This document shows, piece by piece, positions 1-8,084 of a stretch of DNA of 9,990 nucleotides. The first letter of the stretch is position 1. Each line of letters opens with the position of its first letter. The stretch is from contig CALGHC010000895.1 in the NCBI GenBank assembly GCA_937915965.1, forward strand, positions 1 to 9,990, written 5' to 3'. The stretch is from an uncultured Myxococcales bacterium (GTDB lineage: Bacteria; Myxococcota_A; UBA9042). A program made the translations under genes and the position numbers. The notes beneath the pieces were generated by a model. It searched no databases. It was given only the letters and a program-made list of their open reading frames with translations, and was not told the DNA's origin.

Positions 1-78
1 GTTCGCGAGACTGCCTGGTCTACCGTCATGGACGAAACGATGATCGAGGCCCGCCGCTTGCACGCCCGGTGCGGCGTA

Positions 79-130
79 CGACAAGAAGCGGCCGCCACCT
101 CAACACGAGATGACGGCCGCTTCTTTGTCG
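79..130 (-). terminator. Stem-loop terminator closing the five-gene block
   Basis: The arms 79-94 and 114-130 are complementary over 16 bp with a single one-base bulge (an extra A/T in the right arm), around a 19-nt loop. The arms carry a GC-rich core (cggccg) flanked by agaag/cttct, so either strand ends its hairpin with a T-rich tail (CTTCTTGTCG on minus, CTTCTTTGTCG on plus). It begins 45 nt past the stop codon of gene E. This is what one expects of an intrinsic terminator, and it could work in both directions. The tail is not a pure U-run, so efficiency is uncertain. It marks the probable end of the operon. Confidence 0.75.
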
Positions 131-174
131 CGTTGCTGCCCGCCGCGGTTGACGCGCGGGAGGCACCCTAGCCG

Positions 175-2286
175 CTAGGTGCTGGGCTTGCCCTTGCCCT
201 TGCCTTCCTTGTCGCGCGCCTCTTTCTCCATCTTCTGGCCCATCTCGATGGCCTGAATACGGGAGTCGATCGCCAGCACGTTCTTCCACAGAGATTTGGC
301 CTTCGTCGCCGCCGCCACCGCCTTTGCCCGGGCTTCGAGCACGGCCTCGCGCTTGGCGCCGCGCCGCGGGACCTTGGCCGCCATCGCCGCCTTCAGCGCA
401 ACCTCCGTCGCGTCCTTGTTCGCCTTGGTCTCGGCCTGGCTCGGCAGGTCCGCCAGCTTGCGGTAGCGCTTCCAGTAGGCGATGGCCTTGGTGCCGTCAT
501 TGAAAGGCGCCTTCTCGTAGATGATCGCCAGTCGCGTGATGAGGGCTGCGCGCTTGGGATCCTTGGACAGCACCTTCTCGTAGATACCGGCCGCCTCTTT
601 GGGCTTGCGGCGCCCTTCCAACGCGAGCGCGTAGCCGACGAGCGCCTCCAAGTTCTCGGGCTCTAGCTTCAACGCGTGGTTGTACTGGCGTTCGGCCTGC
701 TCGTAGTTCAGGTATTCGATGTAGATCGCGCCGAGATTCAAGCGCGCCGGCACCGACTTCGGCTTGAGTTTTACGGAGCGCTCGAACGCCACGACCGCCT
801 TGGGCAGCTGGCCAAGGCGCACAAAAGCGAGGCCCAGGTTGGCGTAGCCTTCCGGGTTGGCGGGGTCGAGGGCGAGCACCTTCTCTTCGAGGATCCAGCG
901 CACGATCTCATTCTTGTTGGTGCGCAAGTTGACCAGACCACGGATGTTGAGCGCGACGGTGTCTTCGCGATTCACACGCAGCACCTGCTTCACGAAGTTC
1001 TCGGCGAGCTGCAGGTTGCCGTTGTCGAGCCAGTACTGCGCCAGCGTGTTGTTGGCGACTGTGTTGTCCGGATCCTGACCACGGATGCTCTCGCAGATCG
1101 AGCGCGCTTGGTCGCGCAGCTCCTTGGCCTTCGTGACGTTACCAGCTTCAGCGAACCGACCACCCTCCGCCAGCTTCGCGCGCGCCATGTAGCCCTGCGA
1201 CGACAGACGCAGCTTGCGCTCGCGCGCGTTGGCCGGCTCGATCTCTCGGGCCTGCTGGTAGATGAGGACCGCGTCGGCGTACTTGCCCAGACGCTCCAAG
1301 GCCATGCCGTGGTTGAAAAACGCCTCGTAGAAATGACCGTCGGCCTTGTGCGCGATCTCGAAGCTCTGCGCGGCGCCGACGTAGTCAGGGCCGCAGGCGG
1401 CGCAGCGTCCATCGTCCGTCTTGCACTGCGCTGGGCAGGTGTAGGGCTTGCACTTGCCGCCGTCCTTCTGGTCGACCCACTCACCGATCTTGCACGGCGC
1501 GCGGTCGCCAAACAGGCTCTTGTTGGTCGTGAGCTCTTTGCCCGAGCACTCGCGCACGACCATCTCGCAGGCGTCGGACCCTGGCGAGCACTGAAAGAAC
1601 TTATCGATGGTCTTGGTTTCGTCGGCCGGATCAGGCGTGGCGATCTTCTTGATGAAGTCCGAACACCAGCGGACGGGACCGGAGGCGATCTCTTCTTTCT
1701 TGCACTCGTACGTGTCGAGCTCGCAGGTCAGATCCCGCTCTCCGGTTGATTTCCAGGGCTCGCAGGCCTCTTCCTTCTTGGTCTTCTCAAACTCGCCTTC
1801 GATGGCTTTGCCCTTCTTGTCGAGCTTCGGGATCTTGGCGCCCTTCTTGTCGAGTGAGTCGATCTCGACCTCACGGACGTACTTGGCGCACTGCGTGAGG
1901 CGACACGCGTCCGGGTTCTCGATGGCGACTCGCGCGCACGTCGCCGGGGCGATGCGAACGCAGCGATCGCCGAGGCTAGCGAAGCCAAGCGGGCAGCAAC
2001 CCCTGGCCTCTACGTCTTTGCCGTCTTTGTCCTTGCCCTTGCGGTTGACCATGCGGAACGGATCGCACGGCGGTAGCGGTCGAAGCGCCGCCTCCAACCC
2101 CTTGCGGTAGGCGTCTTGTGCCTTGACCTGCAGCGTGGGCAGGTACTCGCCGTCGGCAGCGAACGCGGTCGGCGCGAAGGCCGGCGAGGCTACGACGACC
2201 GCGGCCAGCAGGACGAGCGACGCCGGAGCGTGCAGGCGTCGACGGGGTCGACCAGAGTGGAGGAGCTGGGTAGTGCGAAGCTTCAT
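175..2286 (-). CDS. Gene E: secreted Cys-rich TPR protein, GltE/NfsE-like by position
   Basis: 703 aa. The start ATG at 2286 has an AAGGGA ribosome site 7 nt upstream (complement 2294-2299). A long basic N-region (SGRPRRR) leads into a hydrophobic segment (about residues 22-36) and a signal peptidase I site after AFA (about 43). No lipobox cysteine is seen. Residues 74-298 hold 20 cysteines, including a CC pair (97-98) and a dense run at 279-298 (CxxxxCxxxCxxxxxxCxxC), with short Lys/Asp/Gly-rich stretches between. An even count in an exported protein suggests disulfides. Residues about 319-352 and 409-580 are TPRs (for example the NPEGYANLGLAFVRLGQLPKAV type). The tail is Ala/Lys-rich and ends GKGKGKPST. 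It is last in the operon, 75 bp after gene D. TPR proteins in this position (GltE/AglT, NfsE) act in the periplasmic part of the Glt/Nfs machines. I do not recall a Cys-rich module in them, so orthology is tentative while the TPR call is firm. Confidence 0.82.
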   Translation of the reverse strand: MKLRTTQLLHSGRPRRRLHAPASLVLLAAVVVASPAFAPTAFAADGEYLPTLQVKAQDAYRKGLEAALRPLPPCDPFRMVNRKGKDKDGKDVEARGCCPLGFASLGDRCVRIAPATCARVAIENPDACRLTQCAKYVREVEIDSLDKKGAKIPKLDKKGKAIEGEFEKTKKEEACEPWKSTGERDLTCELDTYECKKEEIASGPVRWCSDFIKKIATPDPADETKTIDKFFQCSPGSDACEMVVRECSGKELTTNKSLFGDRAPCKIGEWVDQKDGGKCKPYTCPAQCKTDDGRCAACGPDYVGAAQSFEIAHKADGHFYEAFFNHGMALERLGKYADAVLIYQQAREIEPANARERKLRLSSQGYMARAKLAEGGRFAEAGNVTKAKELRDQARSICESIRGQDPDNTVANNTLAQYWLDNGNLQLAENFVKQVLRVNREDTVALNIRGLVNLRTNKNEIVRWILEEKVLALDPANPEGYANLGLAFVRLGQLPKAVVAFERSVKLKPKSVPARLNLGAIYIEYLNYEQAERQYNHALKLEPENLEALVGYALALEGRRKPKEAAGIYEKVLSKDPKRAALITRLAIIYEKAPFNDGTKAIAYWKRYRKLADLPSQAETKANKDATEVALKAAMAAKVPRRGAKREAVLEARAKAVAAATKAKSLWKNVLAIDSRIQAIEMGQKMEKEARDKEGKGKGKPST

Positions 2287-2293
2287 GACAGGG

Positions 2294-2299
2294 TCCCTT
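2294..2299 (-). promoter_or_regulatory. Ribosome binding site of gene E
   Basis: AAGGGA on the minus strand, 7 nt before the ATG at 2286. It supports this start even though it gives an unusually long signal-peptide N-region of about 21 residues. Confidence 0.55.
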
Positions 2300-2338
2300 G
2301 TGGGTGAGCGGGTCGTTAGCGAAGGTCAGGAGCGGTTG

Positions 2339-2354
2339 GCGTCACGCGTGACGC
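2339..2354. repeat. Perfect 16-bp palindrome in the D-E gap
   Basis: GCGTCACGCGTGACGC is its own reverse complement and begins 7 nt after the stop codon of gene D. In RNA it would fold into a 6-bp stem with a CGCG tetraloop. In DNA it is a symmetric site with a 12-bp core, GTCACGCGTGAC. No U-run follows on the minus strand, so a classical terminator is unlikely. It could be an operator, a processing or attenuation hairpin, or chance. Confidence 0.5.
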
Positions 2355-2361
2355 AGCTGCC

Positions 2362-5300
2362 CTACTGCCGCTTGGCGGCCTTCTTCTGCTTCACTTGAAT
2401 GGTGCTTGGCTTGAAGTCCACGGTGAACTTGCCGCGGCGAACGCGCGTGATGAACGCAGCCGACGTCGACGTGTTCGTGGTCTTGTTCGGGTTGAGCGCC
2501 GTCGTCGCCTTGGGCAGGTTCGGATCCTTCTCCACCGTCGGGTACTCGTCGGGGTTCACCTTGGCGGCGTACTCACCCGCCTGACGCGAGCACGTGTTGT
2601 AGGCGCCAAGGTTGTGCGCGGTGCGAATCGCGCCGCGCAGCGCGACGAGTGACTGCTCTTCGATGGGCGCGGCGACCTGCTCGATGGCGTGGCGGTAGCG
2701 CTCCTCAACCTCCGGGAATCCAGCGTCAACGGCGCGCTCGACCTGCTTGGGCAGCGGCGCGTTGAAGAGGTCTTCCTTGAAGGTGTAGTAGAGCAGCCCG
2801 ACCTTGAACGCTGCGCAAGCGGCGTAGTCCTTGCCCTGGCCGGCGGCCGTCGCGTCGATGACACCGAAGTACGCGACCTCGGCCTTCTTGAGCGCGATGG
2901 CCTGCTTTTCCAGCATCCCCTTCAGCAGGCTCGCGTTCTTCACATCTTTGAGGCTCAGCTTCTTGAAGTCGTTGTAGAGAAACTCAGCGCTCTGGAAGAG
3001 CCCCATCGCAAAGTAGTACGCGGCGTTGCCCTTGCGCGCACCTGGCTGCTCAAACGCAACCTTGATGGCGTCGATGGCCTTGATGATCTTCGCCTTGTTC
3101 TTCGGCTTGGTCCGCGCCGCGTCCTCGGCGACCATGAGCTTCAGCATCCGACCGATCGCCTCGACCTGGAGCTCGGGCCGTGCGCCGAACTTCTTGGCGA
3201 CGATCCCATACGCCTTGTTCGCCTTGTTCAGGTCGCCTGCGTCCTCCCAGACACGACCGATCTCCAGCTGCGCGTCCGGTACGAGCGCCCGCAGACGCTC
3301 CGTATCGGGACCCGCCTCGATCTTCGGCACCAGCTTGATGAACGCCGAGAAGGCCTTCACCGCTTGGTCAGGCTGGCGCAGCGCCTTGAGGATGGCGCCA
3401 GCGTTGATGAGGGCCTGTGCAGCGTCGGCGTTCTTACGAATCGACGCCATGCGCAGGAACGAGTCCGCCGCTTCCTGGAACTGGGTCTGGGCCTCGTAGA
3501 TCATGCCGATGTTGAACATGGCCTCAGGCGCCACCTTGCTCTTCTTGAACTCTTTGACGACGCGCTCGTAGGTCTGAATCGCCTTCTTCTCTTCCTTCTG
3601 GATCTCGTAGATGGCGGCCTTGTTGAACAGCGAAACCGCCGCCAATTCGGGCTCGTCGCGCCGGAACTCGCGCAGGATGGTGTCGTACTTGGCGTGAGCG
3701 CCGTCGAAATCCTTCCGCTCCGCGAGCTCGCGGGCCTGCTCGCCAACGCTGATGGCGACGTACTTGCGCAGGTCCTTGGTCTTGAAGAGCTGATTCTTGC
3801 GGCGATCGAGCATCTTGCGCGCCCACTCCTCGATCTTCACCCAGTGCTTCTGGCGGGCGTAAATATCGATGAGCGTCTTGACCGCGATCTCCGACTCGAT
3901 GCGCGCCTTGTCGTAGTTGAAGACGATCTCCAGACGCTCGACGGCTTTCGGGTACTGACCGCGCTCGTAGTAGGTCGCGGCGGCGAGGTACATGATACCC
4001 GGCACATCCTTGCCCTTCTTCTGCCAGCCCTTCGGCTTGGTCTTTCGCAGCTCGATCATGAGCGCGACGTACTTGTCGGCGGCGTCGACAAAGTCCTTCT
4101 CCAAAGCGTGCAGCTCTTGGCGCTTCTTAGGCACGGAGGCGCCCTTGATCTCCTCTTCGCTGACCTCGTCATCCTTGGACTTCTTGGTCGAGGTCACGCT
4201 GGACCTACCTTCCGACGTGCTCACCGCGATCAGCGGCGGCGCCGTCTCGTCCTTGATCCAGACGTTCTTCTCGTAGTTGTAGCGATAGCGCGCCTGCTTC
4301 AGCAGGTTCTCCACCGAGTAGATGACCCCGAGCGCCGCGTCCTCGAGGTACTGACCCTTACTGTCGCGGGCGATAACCCGCTTGTACTGCTCACGCGCGC
4401 CCTCGTAGTCCTTCATCTGCGTGTAGAGAATCTCAGCGTAGTAGAAGCTGACGATGTAGGCCTTCTTGCTGTTCGGGTAGCGGCGCACGAACTCTTTGTA
4501 GTCCGCGCCGGCCTTCGCATAGAACGGCCGCGCCGCCTCGAGGCTCTTGGTCTCGTCTTCCATCTTCTGGGCTTTCTGGTGGAAGTGGTTGCTCATGTAG
4601 AGCAGGTACTTCTCGCCAAGCTCTGCGGCCTTCTCCATGGCCTCTTCGTCGTTCTTGTTGGCCGCGACCCAAGCGCTGGTGCGCTCATCGGTGAAGGCGA
4701 GGAACTTGCGAATCGCGCCTTCGATGCCGCCGAACTCCTCAAGCCCGAGGTAGATGTCGATGATGGTCTCCCACCAGTTCACGCAGCGCTTGTCCGTCGG
4801 CTTTGAGTCGATGAAGTGGCTGTGCAGCTCGATCGCAAGGTCCTGCTTGTCGTTGGCGACGTAGATCGCAGCCAAGCGCTCCAACCGCCGCCACATCTGC
4901 GCCTCGCCCTCAACTTTGGCGAAATACGACTTCGCCTCCGGCCAACCACGCTCAAGCTCGGCATAGGCGGGCACGAGGTCCTTGAGCGCCTGCTCCTTGA
5001 AGCTCAACGCCTTGCCCTTGAGCTTGGAGATCTCGCGCACCACCGCCTGGAACGTCTCGACCGTACGGCGGAACTCGCGGAGGTTGTAGTAGACCCAACC
5101 CAGCTTATAGAGCGCGTAGTTGAACATCGGCGAACTCTTGTAGTTCTGCACGATCTGCTCGTAGTTCATCTTCGCCAGCGTCAGGTTGTTGCTGTCGAAG
5201 AAATGCTCGGCCAAGGCCAAGTGCGCGTTCGAGATGTAGCGGCTCTGCTGATGCTTCTGCACCAACTGGTTGAGGTACTGCACACCCTTGTTGCTCAGCA

Positions 5301-5931
5301 CCTTGTCGCCGAGGGCTTTGCCCTGGCTCAGCGCGGCTTTACCCAGGCGGTACATGACCTCGTCGATGCGCTTGTAGTTCGGAAACTCGCGCAGCACCTT
5401 CTCGTAGTACTCGATCGACTTTTGGTAGTTCTCGACCGGCTCTGTGGGCTTGGTGGAGCGGAGCTTCTTGTCAAAAGCGTCCATCTGCTCGTCATACTTG
5501 CCGCGGGCGAGCAGGTATTGGTAGTGGGTCTCGCCCCAATACGTCTCCGCCAAACGGAAGTAGATGCCGGCCATCTGCTTGTAGCGGCCACCGCCACCCT
5601 TGCGCGCGACGAGCTGCTCCATGGTCAGGATCAAGCTCTGCCGCGCCTTGCTCTTCTGGGCTTGCAGCGCACGAGCCCGGGCGTCAAACGACAACGCCTC
5701 TAGCTTCTCGTAGTCGAACGTGCCCTTGACGACCTTGTTCGGGTCGACCGGCTCCTTCTTCTTCTTGTCCTTCTTGAGCGTGTCTTCGAACAAGGAGGCC
5801 TTCTTCTCGGCCTTCTTGTTCTTGGCACCCGCACCGACGTCGATCGGCGCTTGCGCCTCCGCGAGCGAGGGCAGTAGGAGAGCGGTCGCCATCATGGCAA
5901 CAGCGAGACGTGTGATGGAGCGGTTGAACAT
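2362..5931 (-). CDS. Gene D: giant periplasmic TPR scaffold, GltD (AgmU)/NfsD-like
   Basis: 1189 aa. The ATG at 5931 has an AGAGG site 9 nt upstream. The signal peptide is residues 1 to about 26 (hydrophobic AVAMMATALLLPSLAEA, cleavage near AEA/QA), followed by a Lys-rich stretch (37-66). The rest is almost wholly helical repeats. TPR-like units are clear at about 118-300 (AGIYFRLAETYWGE; ENYQKSIEYYEKVLREFPNY), 320-520, 645-700, 740-870 and 885-915. A Ser/Lys/Glu-rich low-complexity linker at about 571-606 splits the array in two. The C-terminal part (about 1000-1135) differs, with a YRHAIEQ helix and a LGAYNTCSRQAGEYAAKVNPDEYP segment resembling C-terminal regions I associate with large myxobacterial TPR proteins. 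There are only three cysteines (383, 1039, 1114). Length, signal peptide and place fit GltD/AgmU and NfsD, periplasmic TPR proteins of about 1200 aa needed for gliding or spore coat assembly. Assignment rests on architecture and order. A general TPR scaffold of another envelope complex is the alternative. Confidence 0.85.
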   Translation of the reverse strand: MFNRSITRLAVAMMATALLLPSLAEAQAPIDVGAGAKNKKAEKKASLFEDTLKKDKKKKEPVDPNKVVKGTFDYEKLEALSFDARARALQAQKSKARQSLILTMEQLVARKGGGGRYKQMAGIYFRLAETYWGETHYQYLLARGKYDEQMDAFDKKLRSTKPTEPVENYQKSIEYYEKVLREFPNYKRIDEVMYRLGKAALSQGKALGDKVLSNKGVQYLNQLVQKHQQSRYISNAHLALAEHFFDSNNLTLAKMNYEQIVQNYKSSPMFNYALYKLGWVYYNLREFRRTVETFQAVVREISKLKGKALSFKEQALKDLVPAYAELERGWPEAKSYFAKVEGEAQMWRRLERLAAIYVANDKQDLAIELHSHFIDSKPTDKRCVNWWETIIDIYLGLEEFGGIEGAIRKFLAFTDERTSAWVAANKNDEEAMEKAAELGEKYLLYMSNHFHQKAQKMEDETKSLEAARPFYAKAGADYKEFVRRYPNSKKAYIVSFYYAEILYTQMKDYEGAREQYKRVIARDSKGQYLEDAALGVIYSVENLLKQARYRYNYEKNVWIKDETAPPLIAVSTSEGRSSVTSTKKSKDDEVSEEEIKGASVPKKRQELHALEKDFVDAADKYVALMIELRKTKPKGWQKKGKDVPGIMYLAAATYYERGQYPKAVERLEIVFNYDKARIESEIAVKTLIDIYARQKHWVKIEEWARKMLDRRKNQLFKTKDLRKYVAISVGEQARELAERKDFDGAHAKYDTILREFRRDEPELAAVSLFNKAAIYEIQKEEKKAIQTYERVVKEFKKSKVAPEAMFNIGMIYEAQTQFQEAADSFLRMASIRKNADAAQALINAGAILKALRQPDQAVKAFSAFIKLVPKIEAGPDTERLRALVPDAQLEIGRVWEDAGDLNKANKAYGIVAKKFGARPELQVEAIGRMLKLMVAEDAARTKPKNKAKIIKAIDAIKVAFEQPGARKGNAAYYFAMGLFQSAEFLYNDFKKLSLKDVKNASLLKGMLEKQAIALKKAEVAYFGVIDATAAGQGKDYAACAAFKVGLLYYTFKEDLFNAPLPKQVERAVDAGFPEVEERYRHAIEQVAAPIEEQSLVALRGAIRTAHNLGAYNTCSRQAGEYAAKVNPDEYPTVEKDPNLPKATTALNPNKTTNTSTSAAFITRVRRGKFTVDFKPSTIQVKQKKAAKRQ

Positions 5932-6102
5932 CTAGCTCTTCCTCTGCTTCGCTCCGCCCCCAAGCCTGACTCCCTGCAGGAGACGACGAAGCGGGGGGAG
6001 CTTCGATTCAGTGAGGCCTCGACTCCTCACTTGGGTAGGTCCACGGCGGTAGCCGGGCCGGTGGTCAGCGCCGTGGCTGACCGGGGATCCAGGATCGGAA
6101 CC
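5932..6102 (-). promoter_or_regulatory. Structured 171-bp gap between C and D (leader of gene D)
   Basis: Several inverted repeats crowd this gap. In transcript order they are: a 7-bp stem with 6-nt loop (6063-6069 with 6076-6082); a 7-bp stem with 8-nt loop (6010-6016 with 6025-6031); and a 6-bp stem with a 7-nt G/C-run loop (5987-5992 with 6000-6005). The loop of the first (6070-6075) is also complementary to 6042-6047 within an 8-bp inverted repeat (6041-6048 with 6069-6076). That would allow a pseudoknot or an alternative fold. None has a U-run. AGAGG at 5941-5945 is the ribosome site of gene D. No convincing -35/-10 or -24/-12 promoter was found. Confidence 0.4.
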
Positions 6103-8013
6103 CTACTGGTCTTCGCGGCACTGACTCTTCACGAACGAACGGTAGGCGCCAATCTCGTCTTTCCAAAACTCGCCCTCAAACGGCCAGATCATGGTGTCTG
6201 AGCCAGCGATCGCGACGGAGCCCTGCTGCTCGACGAGCTTGCCGAGCTTGGTCTTCTTCTTCGTGCTGTCGATCTTGGCGTCGAGCGCCTCGATCTCTTT
6301 CTCCGCCAAGTCGATGGTCAGCTCGGCGAGGCGATCCTGATACTCGTCGATCTCCTTCTGCACCTGACGCAGCGTGCGCTGCACGACCACGCCGGCCTCA
6401 GCGATGCGCTCGCCCTTGAGCTGACCCAGCTTCGCGAGCAGCTCCTGGCCAAACGGTCCGAGGCTCGACAGGCGCTTCTTGAGCTTCACCTCTTCACGGC
6501 CGATCTGCTTGACGGTCTTGTAAAGGTTGTAGAACTCGACGTTCTGCAGCACTGGGCTGGCGAGCTTGCGTGGCAGCGTCGCGGTGCGGGGCGAGTTCAC
6601 CGCCTGCACCACGCCATAATAGAACTGCTCGGGGCGGCGATGGCGTTTGAGGAAGTCGCGCAGCGGCGGGCCAAGCACCATAACGTCGGCCTTGAAGCGC
6701 TCGATCGAGGCCTTGGCGCGCTTCACGTGGCAGGTGTTGACGTAGATCGTGGCCTCAAGAATCCACAGCTCCGGGTAGAAGTGGTGTTTGAAGTACGGGC
6801 TGTGCAGCGCGTGGAAGATGCCGAGCGCGCGGCTGGTGTCGTTCTTGAGGAAGTAGGACCAGCCGCTCTCGTAGAACGCACGCGCGATCTTTGGCGAGTT
6901 CTTCGAGATCTTGCGGTAGTAGAAGATGGCGGCGTCGTACTGCTGGTAGGTGTAGGCCAGCCGCGCCAGGGCGAGGTAGCTGAGATCGATCATGCCCTGG
7001 TTCTGCGTCTTCTCGCCCGCAACGACGGCGTTCTGGAAGGCCGTCGCGGCGCGGCGGACCTTGTTGGCGACGCTGAGGCTGTCGTCCTGAAAGGCGATGA
7101 GGCCGAGCAGGTACTGCGCGCGTGGGTAGTCGTCTGCCGCTGCGCCGACCTTCTCGAGGTACGGGCCAGCCTCGGTGCTCAGACCAAAATCGTGCAGGAA
7201 CTCACCGACGAAGTAGTGAAAGGAGTCCTGAAACTTCTGGTCTTTACCGACGACGGAGAAACGCGTCAGGTCTTCGAGCTCCGGGGGGCGGAAGTTGATC
7301 TTGCGGCGCAAGTCGCGCAGCTGCTCAAAGGCCTTCTGGAAAAACAGCTTCTCCGGGCCAGCGCGCACAACCTCGAGCAGCTTGTTGGCGGCCGACTGCA
7401 GCAGCCCGGCGCGCGCGAGAGCGTTGGCGATGCCATACGTGGCGATGTAGGCCTCGGCAGAGTCGGGCGCGAAGGGCACACCGCCGACGCCGTCGTTGAC
7501 GAACTTGGTGAACACCTGCACGGCCTGAACCCACTTGCCCTGCTCGGCGAGACGCTGGCCGCGCTTGAGCACGTTGCCGGCGAAGGCTTTGCGCTGGGCT
7601 TCCTCACGCTTGCGCTGGCCTTCGGCGAGGCGCAGCGACTCTTCTTTCATCCGCGCTTCTTCGGCGGCCTGCTCAGCGGCCGTCAGCTCCCGCTTGGGCT
7701 TCTCAGGGGCGCCCTGCACGGTGGCGGTCGCAACGGCAGCGCCGGGTTTGCGGCTCGCAGTGCCGAGCATGTACCGAATCACGGTGTCGCTCACACCCTG
7801 CTTTTTCAGGCGCAGGATCTCGGGCGGGCGCAGCTTGAAGATCGAGTTGTCCTTGTCGATCTTCTTGATGATCTGCGCATCCGGAATCTCCAGCTTCACG
7901 AGCGTGATCACCTCGTCAACGGTGAGCGCAGATGCAGCGACCGGCACCATCAGCAGCGCCATAAGGGCTGCCGCGACGATCTTGGCGGTGCGAAGAGTAG
8001 GAAGCCGGGTCAT
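6103..8013 (-). CDS. Gene C: periplasmic TPR/coiled-coil protein, GltC/NfsC-like
   Basis: 636 aa from the ATG at 8013, chosen because GGAG lies 6 nt upstream and the protein then starts with a proper signal peptide (KIVAAALMALLMVPVAASA, cleavage about 29/30). An in-frame ATG at 8088 overlaps the stop of gene B but would add 25 residues before that signal and has no ribosome site. Residues 33-83 form a small helical domain made of two similar halves (33-52 and 64-83, sharing E, L, K, D, I at matching places). Residues about 108-145 are a charged Ala/Glu/Arg helix, probably coiled coil. Residues about 146-440 are helical TPR-like repeats (for example YLALARLAYTYQQYDAAIFYYRKI). Residues about 500-595 are a second coiled coil. 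The C-terminus carries WPFEGEFWKDEIGAYRSFVKSQC (in two parts: WPFEGEFW at 610-617, then a basic tail with Cys632). Size and order match GltC/NfsC, the periplasmic TPR partner of the two barrels. Function is inferred. Confidence 0.83.
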   Translation of the reverse strand: MTRLPTLRTAKIVAAALMALLMVPVAASALTVDEVITLVKLEIPDAQIIKKIDKDNSIFKLRPPEILRLKKQGVSDTVIRYMLGTASRKPGAAVATATVQGAPEKPKRELTAAEQAAEEARMKEESLRLAEGQRKREEAQRKAFAGNVLKRGQRLAEQGKWVQAVQVFTKFVNDGVGGVPFAPDSAEAYIATYGIANALARAGLLQSAANKLLEVVRAGPEKLFFQKAFEQLRDLRRKINFRPPELEDLTRFSVVGKDQKFQDSFHYFVGEFLHDFGLSTEAGPYLEKVGAAADDYPRAQYLLGLIAFQDDSLSVANKVRRAATAFQNAVVAGEKTQNQGMIDLSYLALARLAYTYQQYDAAIFYYRKISKNSPKIARAFYESGWSYFLKNDTSRALGIFHALHSPYFKHHFYPELWILEATIYVNTCHVKRAKASIERFKADVMVLGPPLRDFLKRHRRPEQFYYGVVQAVNSPRTATLPRKLASPVLQNVEFYNLYKTVKQIGREEVKLKKRLSSLGPFGQELLAKLGQLKGERIAEAGVVVQRTLRQVQKEIDEYQDRLAELTIDLAEKEIEALDAKIDSTKKKTKLGKLVEQQGSVAIAGSDTMIWPFEGEFWKDEIGAYRSFVKSQCREDQ

Positions 8014-8019
8014 GGGTCG

Positions 8020-8023
8020 CTCC
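8020..8023 (-). promoter_or_regulatory. Ribosome binding site fixing the start of gene C
   Basis: GGAG on the minus strand, 6 nt before the ATG at 8013. The longer in-frame start at 8088 lacks any such site and would bury the signal peptide. Confidence 0.65.
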
Positions 8024-8084
8024 GGGACCAGATGGGCGGAAGAGTCGGTGTCAGCGATGGGATTGCGCGATGGCCGAGGCAACA

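Noticed and set aside
1..171. Plus-strand open frame entering from the left edge and ending at 171, a possible convergent gene end
   Set aside because: Third positions are GC-rich up to about 75, but the frame then runs through the whole terminator hairpin and its translation is not recognised. Too little sequence to support a gene.
26..289. 87-aa minus-strand open frame overlapping the end of gene E
   Set aside because: It crosses the terminator and overlaps gene E in another frame. Arg/Gly/Pro-rich composition is typical of a shadow in GC-rich DNA.
676..1749. 357-aa plus-strand open frame antisense to gene E
   Set aside because: Shadow frame: no domain, no ribosome site, and gene E has clear TPRs and a signal peptide on the other strand.
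1810..1854. Two 15-bp direct repeats 30 bp apart (gcccttcttgtcgag)
   Set aside because: They encode LDKKGA/LDKKGK within gene E. Reuse of common Lys/Gly codons explains them without a mobile or regulatory element.
2689..4806. 705-aa open frame on the plus strand, antisense to gene D
   Set aside because: It lies wholly inside a well-supported TPR gene. Its translation is Leu/Val/Arg/Asp-rich, as expected for the complement of a Lys/Glu/Ala-rich GC-biased gene, with no recognisable domain, signal or ribosome site.
4816..5703. 295-aa plus-strand open frame antisense to gene D
   Set aside because: Leu/Val/Arg-rich shadow of the TPR repeats of gene D.
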